The notes beneath the pieces were generated by a model. That model was given only the letters and a program-made list of their open reading frames with translations, did not search any database and had not been told where the DNA came from. This document shows positions 7,726 to 17,804 of a stretch of 64,000 bases of DNA, in pieces; position 1 is the stretch's first letter; every line of letters begins with the position of its first letter. The stretch is taken from contig JAOSJK010000001.1 of the NCBI GenBank assembly GCA_027494135.1, positions 475,378 through 539,377 of the forward strand, written 5' to 3'. This stretch comes from Acidimicrobiia bacterium. GTDB lineage: Bacteria > Actinomycetota > Acidimicrobiia > IMCC26256 > PALSA-610. A program made the translations under genes and the position numbers.

Positions 7726-10700
7726 TCAGCCGTCGATCGTGCCCGTGTTGCGGGAGTCGTGGCCGAAGCGCGGCCACTCGGTGAGAGACGCCGCCGAGGT
7801 GCCGGTCTCCCACATGATGATCACGCCGTCCCGGCGGGCGACGGCGATCTCCGCAACACCGTCGCCGTCGGAGTCGCCGAGTCCGGGGGTGCCGACGAGC
7901 CACCCGCCGGTGAGCTTCGGCCAGCCGGCAGGCCTCGACCCGTCGGCCTCGAATGCATCGGCGAGGTAGAGACCGCCGCCCGCGATCGCCTCGTTGGAGC
8001 CGTCGCCGTCGAGATCCGCCACGGCGGGCGTCACGAAGAACGCAAGGTCCGAGGTCGCCTGCGGGAACCCCTCCAGGGGCCGACCGGTGTTGCCGTCCCA
8101 TGCGGTCAGCTGATCGTCGTTCGGGGGCTGAAGGTCGCTCGCGAGCAGGTCCAGCAGCCGCGAGAAGCCGAGCGTGGGGGCGACGGGGTTCGCGTTCGAG
8201 GCGTCGAGCCGCCCGATCGAGGGACCCCCGAACCCGATGAGCGACGCGACTATGTCGTCCGAGTTCCTCAGCGCTCCGAACTCATCGGCGTTCTGCCGCG
8301 ACAGCCCGGCCGACCAGACCGCCGGTACGTCCCGGCCGCCCACTGTCCCGTAGACCGAGTCGCCCAGCTCGTTCAGGACATAGAGCGGCCCCGCCGACGA
8401 CGCCGCGACGATCTCGACCCCGGGGTCGGCGGCGAACACGTCTCCGATGGCCACCTGCGCGGAGACGCCGTCGCCGATCGTCGGCAGCACGTCGAGGACG
8501 AGCTGCGGGATGGCGAACGGCCAGCCCGGCAGGTAGGACTGCTCGTGAGGGTGCGCGGCGGCGGACTCCGGGTACCCCGCCTCCGTGCCGTCGGACGAGA
8601 TCGCGTAGAGGCGCGCGTTGCCTGCGGATCCCGCGAGCTCGAGGAGCCCGAGCACGTCTTCGCCCGAACCGGCGTTGACCTCTTCGCGGTACTGCTCCTG
8701 CGCACCGACGACGATCTCGGGCCGCCCGTCACCGGTCAGGTCGGCCAGCGCCGGCGTCGCCAGCAGCTCTCCGCCGAGGTCCACACCTGACCCCTCGGCG
8801 AAGGTCACCGAGTGCGTGGCAGAGTCGATCGCCGCGACCTTGGCCGGATCGACGACTAGCACGGGAAACCCTTCGACGGGCGTCCCGTCGTCGTTCCACG
8901 CGTACACGTGGCGGTCCATCGCGGCGACGACGATCTCCAGCCGGTCGTCACCGTCGAGGTCGCCGAGTGCCGGCGCGCCGGCGATGCCCCGCTTCGTGCG
9001 GTTGTGCTCGTCGTGGGCGTCGGGGTCGTCCGCGGAGTAGAGCGGGTTCACGTGCGCCTCCGAGACGACGCGGCCGTCGAGAGTCGTCGGCGCGAACCCC
9101 TCACGGCGGACGCCGCCGGCACCCCAGACCCACACGTTCCCGTCGAGGTCCGCGGCGACGATCTCCGTGGTGCCATCGCCGTCGAGATCGGCGACCGCGG
9201 GCGCGCCGATCAGGAACGCGCTCCTCGGCGCCGCGATCCCGTCCTCTACAGCGGTACGGGACTCCGACGACCAGTAGGGAGCCACCTCGGAGCTCACGGG
9301 CCACGACGGAAGCTCACTGCCGTCGCCGTCGAAGGCGTGTACGTACCCGTCGTCGGTCCCGACGATCAGCTCGTCGCCGGGCAGGCCGTCGATGTCGGCG
9401 AAGACAGGGCTCTGACCTCCGGCACCGGCGACCCGCAACGGGTACCCGTCGCGCAGGTCGGGGTCGTCGTGCACGAACACCTGCTTCTGCGACTCACCTC
9501 TGAGACCGTCGCCGCGTCCGCCGTGTGCCTTGACGACGACCCGAATCCGTATGGCGAACCGCTCCTCGTCGGGGCGGCCCGTGGCCCGATCGATGGGAAC
9601 GCCGCGGCCCCGTCGAGGCAGCGCCGCCGCGACCGTCTCGAGGTCGATCCGGCCCAGGACGCCTGAGCGCGGCTCGCTCAGCCCACGCCGCCGCCCGGCC
9701 ACGTGCCAGACGTCGCGGTCGGGGTACGGCGGCGGCTGCATGCCCACGGCCCACTCGACCTTGTAGCCGTAGGTACGCGCTCTGACCGCCGCCACCGAGC
9801 CTCGTACGCGCATGGTCCCTCGCGTGCCCCGCACCGCGAACCACCGCGGCCAGGTCAGGTCGGCCTCGGGTGGGATCAGCCGATCACGTACGGCCCGGAC
9901 GATCTCGTACGCGTTGATGCGCCCGTATCCGTGCACGGCGTCCCACCCGCGCGTAGTCGGGTACCGCACCGTGTCGAAGAGCCCCCGGACGCGGTGCCGA
10001 AGTTGTTCGCCGGATCGACGGCGTTCGGAGTGGAGAAGTCGATGTCGTCCGCCGACCAGCGCACGACCTGCATCGCCTCGTTCGCCGAGAGGCGGTTGCC
10101 TCCACGGTCGAGGTCCGGATGGCGGGGGACGCGCGCATCTCGCGCGATCGACTCCAGGAGCCCGACCATTCCCGCGGAGAGACCCGTAGCCTCCGAGGAG
10201 CAGGAGCTCGACGGCACCGAGACGAATGTCCGGCCACCGAAGTTCGTGCAGCCGTTGAGCGCCAGGTAGCCCTCGACAGGCCCGCCGAGCACCGGCTCCT
10301 TCTCGGTGATGGAGTTGACGGCCATCGTGTGCTCGAGCGACGACGGCAGGTTCGGGTGCTTCGACGCTTCGTCCGCCATCGACGCGACCACCACCACCCC
10401 CGCCGGTATGCGGCATCGATCGCCGCTCGCGCCTGCGGCGGGTTGTTCAGCGCACCGAGCGCCTCCTGCACTACGTCGGCGCCGGAGTCGAGTGCGAAGA
10501 GGACCCCTGCGGCGAAGCGGCCACCGTCGGCGATGAAGGAGTCGGAGACGCGCACCGGCAGGAAGCGGCACCGCGGACACGTTCCGACTCCCCCCGTGCC
10601 GTTCTCGGCGGCCGTCGAGTCCTCCGCCTCTCCGGTGCCGTGCCCGTAGTCGACCGTGTCGAGTGGGTTGTTGTCGGCGTAGAGGAGATCCCACCCGGAG

Positions 10701-11341
10701 ATGTCGTCCACCCAGCCGTTGCCGTCGTCGTCCACTTCGTCGTTGTACAGAGGGTCGAGGATCAAGTCCTCGGGGTCGGCGAGGCCGTTTGCGTTCCGGT
10801 CGGTGATGGCGCCGAAGTCGGCGATGTCGAAGACGCCGTCGTCGTTGCAGTCGCCGTCGGGCGCCGCGCACGGTGGTCGGGCCTCGGCGAGGTTGATGTA
10901 GGCCTTGCGCGCGAGGTCCTGCATCGCGCCGACCGAGCGCCAGCGGATCCCCGAGTCGAGCACGGCGATCAGCACGTCGTCGCGCCCCTTGGTCACGCCC
11001 CACGCGAGATCGACGGCCGCGCCCTTCCTGCCGCAGTGGTTCTGGGGTGATCTGCGCAGAGCCGGGTCGCGCCTGCTGGTGAGCTTGTAGCCGTCCCTGT
11101 CGTACTCCGCGGGCAGCACGCCGGGAGCCGGCTCGTCGGCGGGTCCGTAGCGTGCGGGCGAGCAGGTGAGAGTGACCGCCGGCGCACGCTTCGCCGACGG
11201 CGGCGGCGAGCCCTCGCGTAGGCCACGTGCCCCCAGTGCCGCGCCGGGCTCCACCGCGCCGAGGAGCACCAGAGTCGCCACCGATATGACCTTCAGGGCT
11301 CTTCCAGGCATCCCCGCCATCCCGGGCCGGTTCGAGTGCAC
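7726..11341 (-). CDS. Exported subtilisin-like (S8) protease with FG-GAP/VCBS repeats, two frameshifts
   Basis: Roughly 1,200-residue secreted protein. An N-terminal signal peptide (ALKVISVATLVLLGA, start ATG 11341 or 11320) precedes an S8 catalytic domain: Asp in VLIAVLDSGIRW, His in DTVDYGHGT, and a serine-loop candidate EATGLSAGMVG. A calcium-binding stretch resembling a dockerin repeat (DCNDDGVFDIADFG ... DRNANGLADPEDL) is inserted between the Asp and His motifs, and a DDDGNGWVDDISGWD element precedes the His. The C-terminal two-thirds holds many FG-GAP repeats of the form PAVADLDGDGTTEIV, predicted to form a beta-propeller. Frame breaks lie near 10400 and 9990, both at C/G runs. The substrate and surface role are unknown. 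The HGT motif lacks the usual HVAG continuation. Confidence 0.82.
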
Positions 11342-11362
11342 GCACCCTACCGCCGCGAGCTC

Positions 11363-12140
11363 CTACGCCGCCCGACACGCTCGCAGGTCTGCGACCACCC
11401 AGAACTTCTCGGTGATAGACCGCAAGCTCTCACATTCCGCGGGAGTCAGGGGTCGATCAGCCTCGACCTCGAGCATCTTCGCCGCCTCGCCGACGGTCTG
11501 ACCGATCAGATCGCGCGAGAAGTGCCGCTCGCCTTCGATCTCGGTGAACAGGCGGCCGTCGTTCTCGATGTAGAGGACCCCGTCCCAGGAGACGACTTCA
11601 TGCGAGATGCCTCCGGGGTAGTGGGCGCTCTCTTCCGCGCCCATCGGTGAGAGGAAGAGCAGCAGGCGATCCCCGACGTCGGGCATCGATATGCCGTCCC
11701 ATACGAGGCGCATCGACCTCGCCCGCGCCCCCACTCGCCCACGTCCCGCCGTCGGTGATCTCGGTGACGAACGCGTCCCAGGCGATGGTGACTTCGTCGG
11801 TCGGCTCGGGCGCGCCCTTCAGGGTCCGGTCGATGCCGACCGCGAGGCGGAAGTACTCGTCCGCGTTGGGGTCTTCCGCCGCGTCCGGGACGCCGAGCGA
11901 CACCTGCGAGGTGACCTCGCCGATGACAACCAGCTCGGATGCGGCGAGGAGCTCGGCGAAGGTCCGGTAGACCGGCCCGTAGCTGCCGCCGGCCGAGACA
12001 GGAACCTCGGCGCCGAGCACCGCCGTTGCGGAACTACGCGGCTCGCCGTCGGAACCGCAGCCCACCGAGACGCTCGCCACCGCCAAGGTGCTCACGGCTA
12101 CGACTCCGACACGGTTGATGCGCGCACATGCCATCGCCAT
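11363..12140 (-). CDS. Putative lipoprotein of unknown function, one frameshift
   Basis: Starts at ATG 12140 (or 12134). A hydrophobic signal (VGVVAVSTLAVASVSVGC) ends in a lipobox with Cys, so it is probably anchored to the outer face of the membrane. The mature part has the pattern ELVVIGEVTSQ ... IDRTLKGAPEPTDEVTI ... DVGDRLLLFLSP, a beta-rich arrangement common in actinobacterial exported proteins of unknown function. The frame breaks near 11728; the second piece ends at 11363, only 21 bp before the subtilase start, so the two may be co-expressed. Joined length is about 259 residues. I do not recognise a specific family. Confidence 0.65.
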
Positions 12141-12154
12141 CACACTCCCCGGGG

Positions 12155-12238
12155 TTAGTACGGGTCGAACGTGTTGTCGATGTGGTCGATCTCGTGGCAG
12201 GAACCCTGGCGCTTCTGATACTTCGTCTGGGTCTGCAC
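12155..12238 (-). CDS. Possible 27-aa peptide or fragment between mrp and the lipoprotein gene
   Basis: A GTG-started frame of 27 codons ends at TAA 12155. It reads through QKRQGSCHEIDHIDNTFDPY, an oddly non-random composition (paired HE/DH residues, one Cys), and the frame stays open further upstream into the mrp tail. It may be a small peptide or the C-terminal remnant of a gene broken by an indel. No ribosome binding site is evident and I do not recognise it. Confidence 0.2.
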   Translation of the reverse strand: MQTQTKYQKRQGSCHEIDHIDNTFDPY

Positions 12239-12257
12239 CCGACAATCTGCGAAGCGT

Positions 12258-12281
12258 AACGTCGCCGGGTAGCGCGACGTT
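12258..12281 (-). terminator. Hairpin after mrp, candidate terminator
   Basis: Perfect 8-bp arms AACGTCGC (12258-12265) and GCGACGTT (12274-12281) with an 8-nt loop lie about 30 bp beyond the mrp stop. There is no U-run, so it would be a non-canonical terminator of the kind often assigned in GC-rich genomes, or only an RNA-stabilising stem. Confidence 0.35.
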
Positions 12282-12308
12282 CTGGGTTCGTCGCGGATGC
12301 GCCGCCGA

Positions 12309-13442
12309 TCAGACGATCTTCAGCTCCGACCTGTAGACGCGCTTGGGCGCGAGATCGGTCTCCAGGCGCTCGGCGATCGCCTCGAAGACCTGGGCCGCCT
12401 CCGAGCCGGGCTCCGAGACGACGATCGGGGGTGCCCTCGTCGGAGCCTTCACGCAGCGCGGGAACCAGGGGGACCTTTCCCACGAGCGGGACATCGAGGT
12501 CGTCGGCGAGCTCCTGGCCACCGCCCTCCCCGAAGATCTCGTACGCCTTGCCGTCGTCGGCTCGGAACCACGACATGTTCTCGATGACGCCGACGACCCG
12601 GAGGTTCACCTTGCGCGCCATGTACGCGGCGCGCTGGGCAACCTTCTGCGCTGCGGGCTGCGGAGTGGTCACGACGATCACCTCGGCGCGCGGCAGGAAC
12701 TGGGCCATCGACAGCGCAATGTCGCCGGTGCCCGGCGGCATGTCGACGATCAGGTACTCCGGGTCGTCCCAGTGGACGTCGGTCAGGAACTGGTTGAGCG
12801 CTTTGTGGAGCATCGGACCACGCCAGATGATCGGCTGGTCCTCGTTGACGAAGAAGCCCATCGAGATGAGGCGGACGCCGTGTGCCTCGGGAGGGATGAG
12901 AACGTCGTCGATCACGGTCGGGGGTGATCGATGCCGAGCATGCGCGGCATCGAGAAGCCCCAGACGTCGGCGTCGACGGCGGCGACGGAGCGTCCGCGCC
13001 GGGCCAGTGCAACTGCGAGGTTCGCACTGATCGACGACTTGCCCACGCCCCCCTTGCCCGACGCGATGGCGATCACCCGCGTCCGGTTGTCGGTGAACGG
13101 GTTCGGCCTCTGCCCGGCCGCCTCTCCCGAGTCGTCATGCGCGTGCGCGTGCGCCGGCTCGCCACGCAGGCTCGCCGCCAGCGCCGCCCGCTCCTCGTCC
13201 GTCATCACGGTGAGCGTCACCTCGGCGCGCTCCACGCCGTCGAGCGCGGTGACCGCTCCGGCCACCCGTCTCTCGATCTCGGCGCGCAGAGGGCACCCCG
13301 CCACGGTGAGCGCCACCGTCACCGCGACCGTGTCGCCGGCGATAGCGATCGACTTCACCATGTCGAGATCGACGATCGAGCGGTGCAGCTCGGGGTCCTC
13401 GACCGGTCGCAGTGCTTCCAGGACCTCTGCCTCTGTGGTCAT
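12309..13442 (-). CDS. mrp: Mrp/NBP35-family Fe-S cluster carrier ATPase, two frameshifts
   Basis: Cytoplasmic P-loop protein that binds and transfers [4Fe-4S] clusters to apo-proteins. From ATG 13442 it begins with a MIP18/DUF59-type domain (VLEALRPVEDPELHRSIVDLDMV) and a short His-rich linker (AHAHAHDD). The ATPase domain has the deviant Walker A IAIASGKGGVGKSSISANLA, DADVWGFSMPRMLG, and DMPPGTGDIALSMAQ. Frames break near 12915 (a CCCCC run; one added C restores it) and near 12440. The CxxC cluster motif seen in many ApbC proteins is not obvious in the recovered pieces. It is divergent from the SufR-like regulator at 13515, only 72 bp away, and next to a cysteine desulfurase, which supports an Fe-S biogenesis role. 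Confidence 0.88.
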
Positions 13443-13514
13443 CGTGCCCTCTCCGTCGGGGCTGCCAGTCGCAGCCTCGGGCATTTTCACTACGGACGTA
13501 GGTATAATACCCGC
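13443..13514. promoter_or_regulatory. Divergent mrp / sufR-like promoter with near-leaderless start
   Basis: The 72-bp intergenic region contains a consensus -10 box TATAAT at 13503-13508, centred in an 11-bp palindrome GGTATAATACC. The box ends 6 bp before the ATG at 13515, so the regulator mRNA would be leaderless or nearly so, a common state in actinobacteria. Because the palindrome covers the -10 element it is a good candidate operator for autorepression by the adjacent Fe-S-type regulator. This is inference from position. Confidence 0.6.
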
Positions 13515-14222
13515 ATGGCCGCCACAGACCTCAGCCCCGACGAGTTCGCGGCCGCGATCTCCGCGGTCACCAGCGCCTTCGGCGACCCTACGCGCAGGAG
13601 CATCTACCTCTTCGTACGCGCCTCGGGCTCCGGCGTGAAGGCGGCCGAGGTAGCCGAGCAGTTCGATCTGCACCCGAACGTCGCCCGGCACCACCTCGAG
13701 AAGCTGGCCTCGGGCGGCTACCTCGACGTCGAGCTCGCGCGCCTCGAATCGGCCGGCCGGCCCTCGAAGATCTACCGGGCGGTTGCGCTCGACACCAGGC
13801 TGGCCTTCCCGCCCCGTCGTGACGACCTGCTCGGCACGCTCCTCGCCCGGGCGATCGAGAGCCTCCCCCGCGACGCCGCGGCAGCCCTCGCGGAGGAGGT
13901 CGGCTACGACTACGGGGTAGCCCTCGCCTCGCGGATGGAGCCCGGCGAGGGTCACCGCTCCGCGAAGGCCGCCGTCGCCGCCGTCGCCGATGCCCTGACC
14001 GCTCACGGCTTCGCGGCTCATGCAGTGGCGCGTGGGGGCAAGCTGACGCTCATCTCGGAGCAGTGCCCGTTCGGTGCCGCCGCCGAGCGGTTCCCGCACG
14101 TGCTCTGCGCGGTGGATCAGGGCATGATCCGCGGCATGCTCGAAGGCCTCTACGGAGCGACGCAGCCACGGATCGAGGAGAGCCGGCCCGGAGGCGACGA
14201 CCACTGCGTCACACGGGTGTGA
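13515..14222 (+). CDS. SufR-like ArsR/DeoR-type regulator with C-terminal cysteine motif
   Basis: A 235-aa regulator with an N-terminal winged helix-turn-helix (SIYLFVRASGSGVKAAEVAEQFDLHPNVARHHLEKL, about residues 30-66) and a C-terminal sensor domain with the conserved arrangement ISEQCPFG ... HVLCAVDQGMIRGMLEGLYGA plus a third Cys near the end (DDHCVTRV). That pattern matches COG2345 regulators such as SufR, which use C-terminal cysteines to hold an Fe-S cluster and repress Fe-S biogenesis genes. Neighbours agree: mrp is divergent and a cysteine desulfurase follows 7 bp after the stop. Cluster binding is inferred from family knowledge. The start is fixed by the adjacent TATAAT box. Confidence 0.82.
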   Translation: MAATDLSPDEFAAAISAVTSAFGDPTRRSIYLFVRASGSGVKAAEVAEQFDLHPNVARHHLEKLASGGYLDVELARLESAGRPSKIYRAVALDTRLAFPPRRDDLLGTLLARAIESLPRDAAAALAEEVGYDYGVALASRMEPGEGHRSAKAAVAAVADALTAHGFAAHAVARGGKLTLISEQCPFGAAAERFPHVLCAVDQGMIRGMLEGLYGATQPRIEESRPGGDDHCVTRV

Positions 14223-14229
14223 GCACCGC

Positions 14230-15344
14230 GTGACGCGCGCGTACCTAGACCACGCCTCCTCATCGCCGCTGCGCCCGGCCGCGCTCGAGGCGATGCTTCC
14301 GTTCCTGCGCGAGCACCACGCCGACCCCGGACGCCTGCACGCCGAGGGACGCGTGGCGCGGGTTGCCGTCGAGCACGCACGCGAGCAGGTCGGCGCGCTC
14401 CTGGGAGCGCGACCGCGCGAGGTCGTCTTCACCGGGAGTGGGACCGAGGCGGTGAACGCCGCTGTCTGGGGGGCGCTCGCGAAGGCCGGCGGTAGGGGTC
14501 ACGTCGTGACGACCGCGGTCGAGCACTCCGCCGTCCACGAGTCGATCGACCGCGCCGGCGTCGAGACAACCGTGGTCGGGGTCGACCACCTCGGTCGCTT
14601 CGACCCGAGCGAGGTCACCGACGCCGTGCGCGCCGATACCGTCCTCGTCTCCGTGCAGCTCGCCAATCACGAGGTGGGAGCCGTTCAGACGATTCCTTCT
14701 GTCGATGGCCCTCTGCTGCACGTCGACGCCTGCGCCGCCGCCGGGCACCTGCCGATCTCGTTCGCGGAGATGGGCGCCGACCTCTGCTCCGCCACCTCCC
14801 ACAAGCTCGGCGGGCCGAAGGGTGCGGCCGCTCTCCTGGTGCGGCGCGGGCTGCGGGTCCCGCCCATGGTGGTCGGCGGCGCCCAGGAGCGTGCACGGGC
14901 GCCGGGATGGAGAACGTCGCCGCGATCGTCGGGTTCGGAGCAGCCTGCGAGCAGGTAGCGCCCTGCATCGACTCCGAGATCGGAGCGCAGCAGGCGCTCT
15001 CGGCTTCGCTGCTGATGGCCGCTCTAGACGTTGCCGGCGTCCACCTGCTCGGCGACCCGGACCCCGCCGGCCGCCTACCCCACATCGTCTGCCTCGGCAT
15101 AGACGGAGTGGAGGCGGAGCCCATCCTCCTCGCACTCGACCAGAAGGGCGTGGCCGTCCACTCCGGATCGTCGTGCTCCAGCGAGATGCTGGAGCCCTCT
15201 CCCGTGCTGCGCGCCATGGGCGCCGACGCCGACCACTCGCTGCGCATCTCGGTCGGCTGGAACAGCGACGACACCGACGTCACCCAATTCGCCGGCGCCT
15301 TCCCCGGGATCGTCGAGCGCCTGCGCGCCCTCCGCGCCCGCTGA
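14230..15344 (+). CDS. Cysteine desulfurase (NifS/IscS class), one frameshift
   Basis: PLP-dependent class V aminotransferase-fold enzyme that removes sulfur from cysteine as a persulfide for Fe-S cluster or thio-cofactor synthesis. It begins at GTG 14230 with YLDHASSSPLRP; the cofactor-binding GSGTEAVNAAV and TAVEHSAV follow, and the Schiff-base Lys192 sits in ATSHKLGGPKG. After a frameshift near 14900 (a ggg run; one added G gives ARRAGMENVAAIVG) the active-site cysteine loop HSGSSCSSEM appears around 15160-15190, followed by the normal LRISVGW C-terminus. Joined length is about 372 residues. It is directly downstream of the SufR-like regulator and probably in one transcript with it. Confidence 0.9.
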
Positions 15345-15367
15345 CGCGCCCCCACACCGGAACCCAC

Positions 15368-15414
15368 GAGATGGGTCACTTCCACACAACAGGTCTGCAC
15401 TAACGACCCATCTC
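15368..15414 (+). repeat. Family A 47-bp palindromic repeat, copy A2
   Basis: The arms GAGATGGGTC (15368-15377) and GACCCATCTC (15405-15414) flank a 27-nt centre beginning ACTTCC. It lies between the convergent cysteine desulfurase and aconitase genes, and is followed 14 bp later by a second copy in the same orientation. Confidence 0.9.
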
Positions 15415-15428
15415 CGAGGCGCCTCGAC

Positions 15429-15475
15429 GAGATGGGTCACTTCGGCGGTACAGGTGTGTACAACCGACCCATCTC
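15429..15475 (+). repeat. Family A 47-bp palindromic repeat, copy A3
   Basis: Arms identical to A2 (15429-15438 and 15466-15475) with the centre ACTTCGGCGGTACAGGTG and nine further bases. It is a direct tandem neighbour of A2. The centre matches the reverse-complemented A1 and A4 centres better than the A2 centre does. Confidence 0.9.
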
Positions 15476-15501
15476 CGGCCGGGGCGGTGTGCGGGCGGTG
15501 G

Positions 15502-17804
15502 CTAGTGGCGCTTCTGCGCGGCCAGCAGGTTCAGGGCGGAGCCGGCCTTGAACCAGGCGATGTGCTCATCGGACATCGTGTGGTTGACCACGAGCTCGTC
15601 GGCGGTGCCGTCGGCGTGGTGCAGCACGACGCTGAGGGCACGCCCCGGCGCGAGGTCGGCGAGGCCGACAACGTCGACGGAGTCGTCGACCCGCACCTTC
15701 TCGTAGTCGGCAGGGTCGGCGAACGTCAGCGGGAGGACGCCCTGCTTCTTGAGGTTCGCCTCGTGGATCCTGGCGAACGAGCGCACGAGTACCGCACGGC
15801 CGCCCATGTACCTCGGCTCCATCGCCGCGTGCTCCCGCGACGACCCCTCGCCGTAGTTCTCGTCACCCACGGCGATCCACTCGATGCCCTCGCTCTTGTA
15901 GGCGCGCGCCAGGTCGGGCAGCGATGCGATCGAGCCGTCCCGCACGTCTACTCCGTGACCCGGCCGGTCGGTCACGAAGGCGTTGTTCGCACCGAGGAAC
16001 ATGTTCGCGGAGATGTTCGTGAGGTGACCTCGGTAGCGGAGCCACCGGCCGGCGGGCGAGATGTGGTCGGTGGTGCACTTCCCCGCCGCCTTCAGCAGCA
16101 CCCGCAGACGTGTGATGTCGCTCCCGTCCCACGCGGCGAAGGGCGTCAGACGCTCGAGCCGCTCGGAACCGGGGGCCACAACCACCTCGACGGTGGACGG
16201 ATCCGCGGCGGGCGCAACGAATCCCGACTCACCCGGGTCGAAGCCCTCGGCGGGAAGCGTCTCTGCGGAGGGCGCCCCGAGGCGTACCTCGGTTCCGTCG
16301 GCCGCCGCGATCGCTTCGCGTGTGAAGTCGAAATCGAGCCGGCCGGCCAGAGCGAAGGCCACCACCGTCTCGGGTGATCCGATGAAGGCCATCGTGCTCG
16401 GGTTGCTGTCGTTGCGCGCCGGGAAGTTGCGGTTGAACGACGTGACAATGGTGTTCGGCGTCCCCTTCTCCACGTCGTCGCGCTGCCACTGGCCGATACA
16501 GGGACCGCACGCGTTCGCCAACACCGTCGCGCCGATCGACTCCAGGTCGGCGAGGAGCCCGTCGCGTTCGATCGTCGCGCGGACCTGCTCGGAGCCCGGC
16601 GTGATGAGCAGCGGCGACCTGACGGTCATGCCGTGCGCGGAGGCCTGCGCGCGACGTGCGCCGCTCGACCGATGTCCTCGTACGACGAGTTCGTGCACGA
16701 CCCCACCAGAGCGGCCGAGATCTCGAGCGGATATCCCTCGTCGCGCGCCGCTGCGGCGACCTCCGAGATGGGCCGGTCGAGATCGGGCGTGTGCGGCCCG
16801 ACCAGGTGCGGTTCGAGATCGGAGAGGTCGATCTCCACGACGCGGTCGTAGTAGGCGCCGGGGTCGGCGTCGACCTCGGGATCGTTCCTGAGGTGCTCGG
16901 CGTGACGGTCGGCGAGATCGGCGATCTCGCCGCGACCTGTGGCCCTCAGGTAGTCGGCGGACTGGGCGTCGTAGGGGAAGAGGGAGCACGTCGCCCCGAT
17001 CTCGGCTCCCATGTTGCAGATAGTCGCCTTGCCCGTCGCCGAGATGGACTCGGCGCCCTCGCCGAAGTACTCGACGATCGCACCGGTGCCGCCCTTGACG
17101 GTGAGGATGCCCGCGACCTTCAGGATCACGTCCTTCGGCGACGCCCAGCCCGACAGCGAGCCCGTCAGGCGCACGCCGATGAGCTTCGGCACACGCGCGT
17201 TGAACGGCCATCCGGCCATGACGTCGACAGCATCGGCGCCGCCCACCCCAATGGCGACCATGCCCAGTCCGCCGGCGTTGGGCGTATGCGAGTCGGTGCC
17301 GATCATCATCCCGCCCGGGAAGGCGTAGCTCTCGAGGACGACCTGGTGAATGATCCCCGATCCCGGGTTCCAGAAGCCGATGCCGTACTTCGCCGAGGCC
17401 GACCTCAGGAACTCGTACACCTCGGAGTTCGCATCGAGCGCGGCGGCGAGATCCGCCTCCGCCCCCGAGCGCGCCTGTATCAGATGGTCGCAGTGGACCG
17501 TCGACGGCACGGCGACGCTCGGCAGCCCCGCGAGCATGAACTGCAGGAGCGCCATCTGTGCGGTCGCGTCCTGCATGGCAACCCGGTCGGGGCGGTAGTC
17601 GCCGTAGTCGCGCCCGCGCTCCAATCCGAGGGTGCTCGGATCATCGGCGTGGGCGAAGAGGATCTTCTCTGCGAACGTCACCGGACGGCCGAGACGCTCA
17701 CGCGCCGCGGCCACCCGTCCGGGGTACCGCGCATAGACCGACTCGACCAGCGAGATCGGGGTTCCGGGTCCGACCTGTTCACTCACTTCCTGCTCCGTTC
17801 TCAT
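15502..17804 (-). CDS. acn: Aconitate hydratase, one frameshift
   Basis: TCA-cycle enzyme interconverting citrate and isocitrate through a [4Fe-4S] cluster. Length is about 767 residues, close to the mitochondrial-type enzyme rather than the about 900-residue AcnA/IRP type. The sequence shows [41 protein letters not shown], and the cluster cysteines in [10 protein letters not shown] and [10 protein letters not shown]. The C-terminal swivel domain has [22 protein letters not shown] and [14 protein letters not shown]. The frame breaks near 16645 (restored by adding one C to a CC pair, giving [11 protein letters not shown]). ATG 17804 overlaps the end of the GntR gene by 26 bp, indicating co-transcription and probably translational coupling. 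Confidence 0.93.

Noticed and set aside
7009-8790. 593-residue plus-strand frame opposite the ArsA and subtilase genes
   Set aside because: Antisense shadow with Arg/Gly/Asp-biased composition and no motif; common in very GC-rich DNA.
9876-11378. Long minus-strand frame rich in Arg/Gly/Ala as a separate gene
   Set aside because: Most of it is the wrong-frame shadow of the subtilase gene; only its 10000-10400 part is the true frame after a break.
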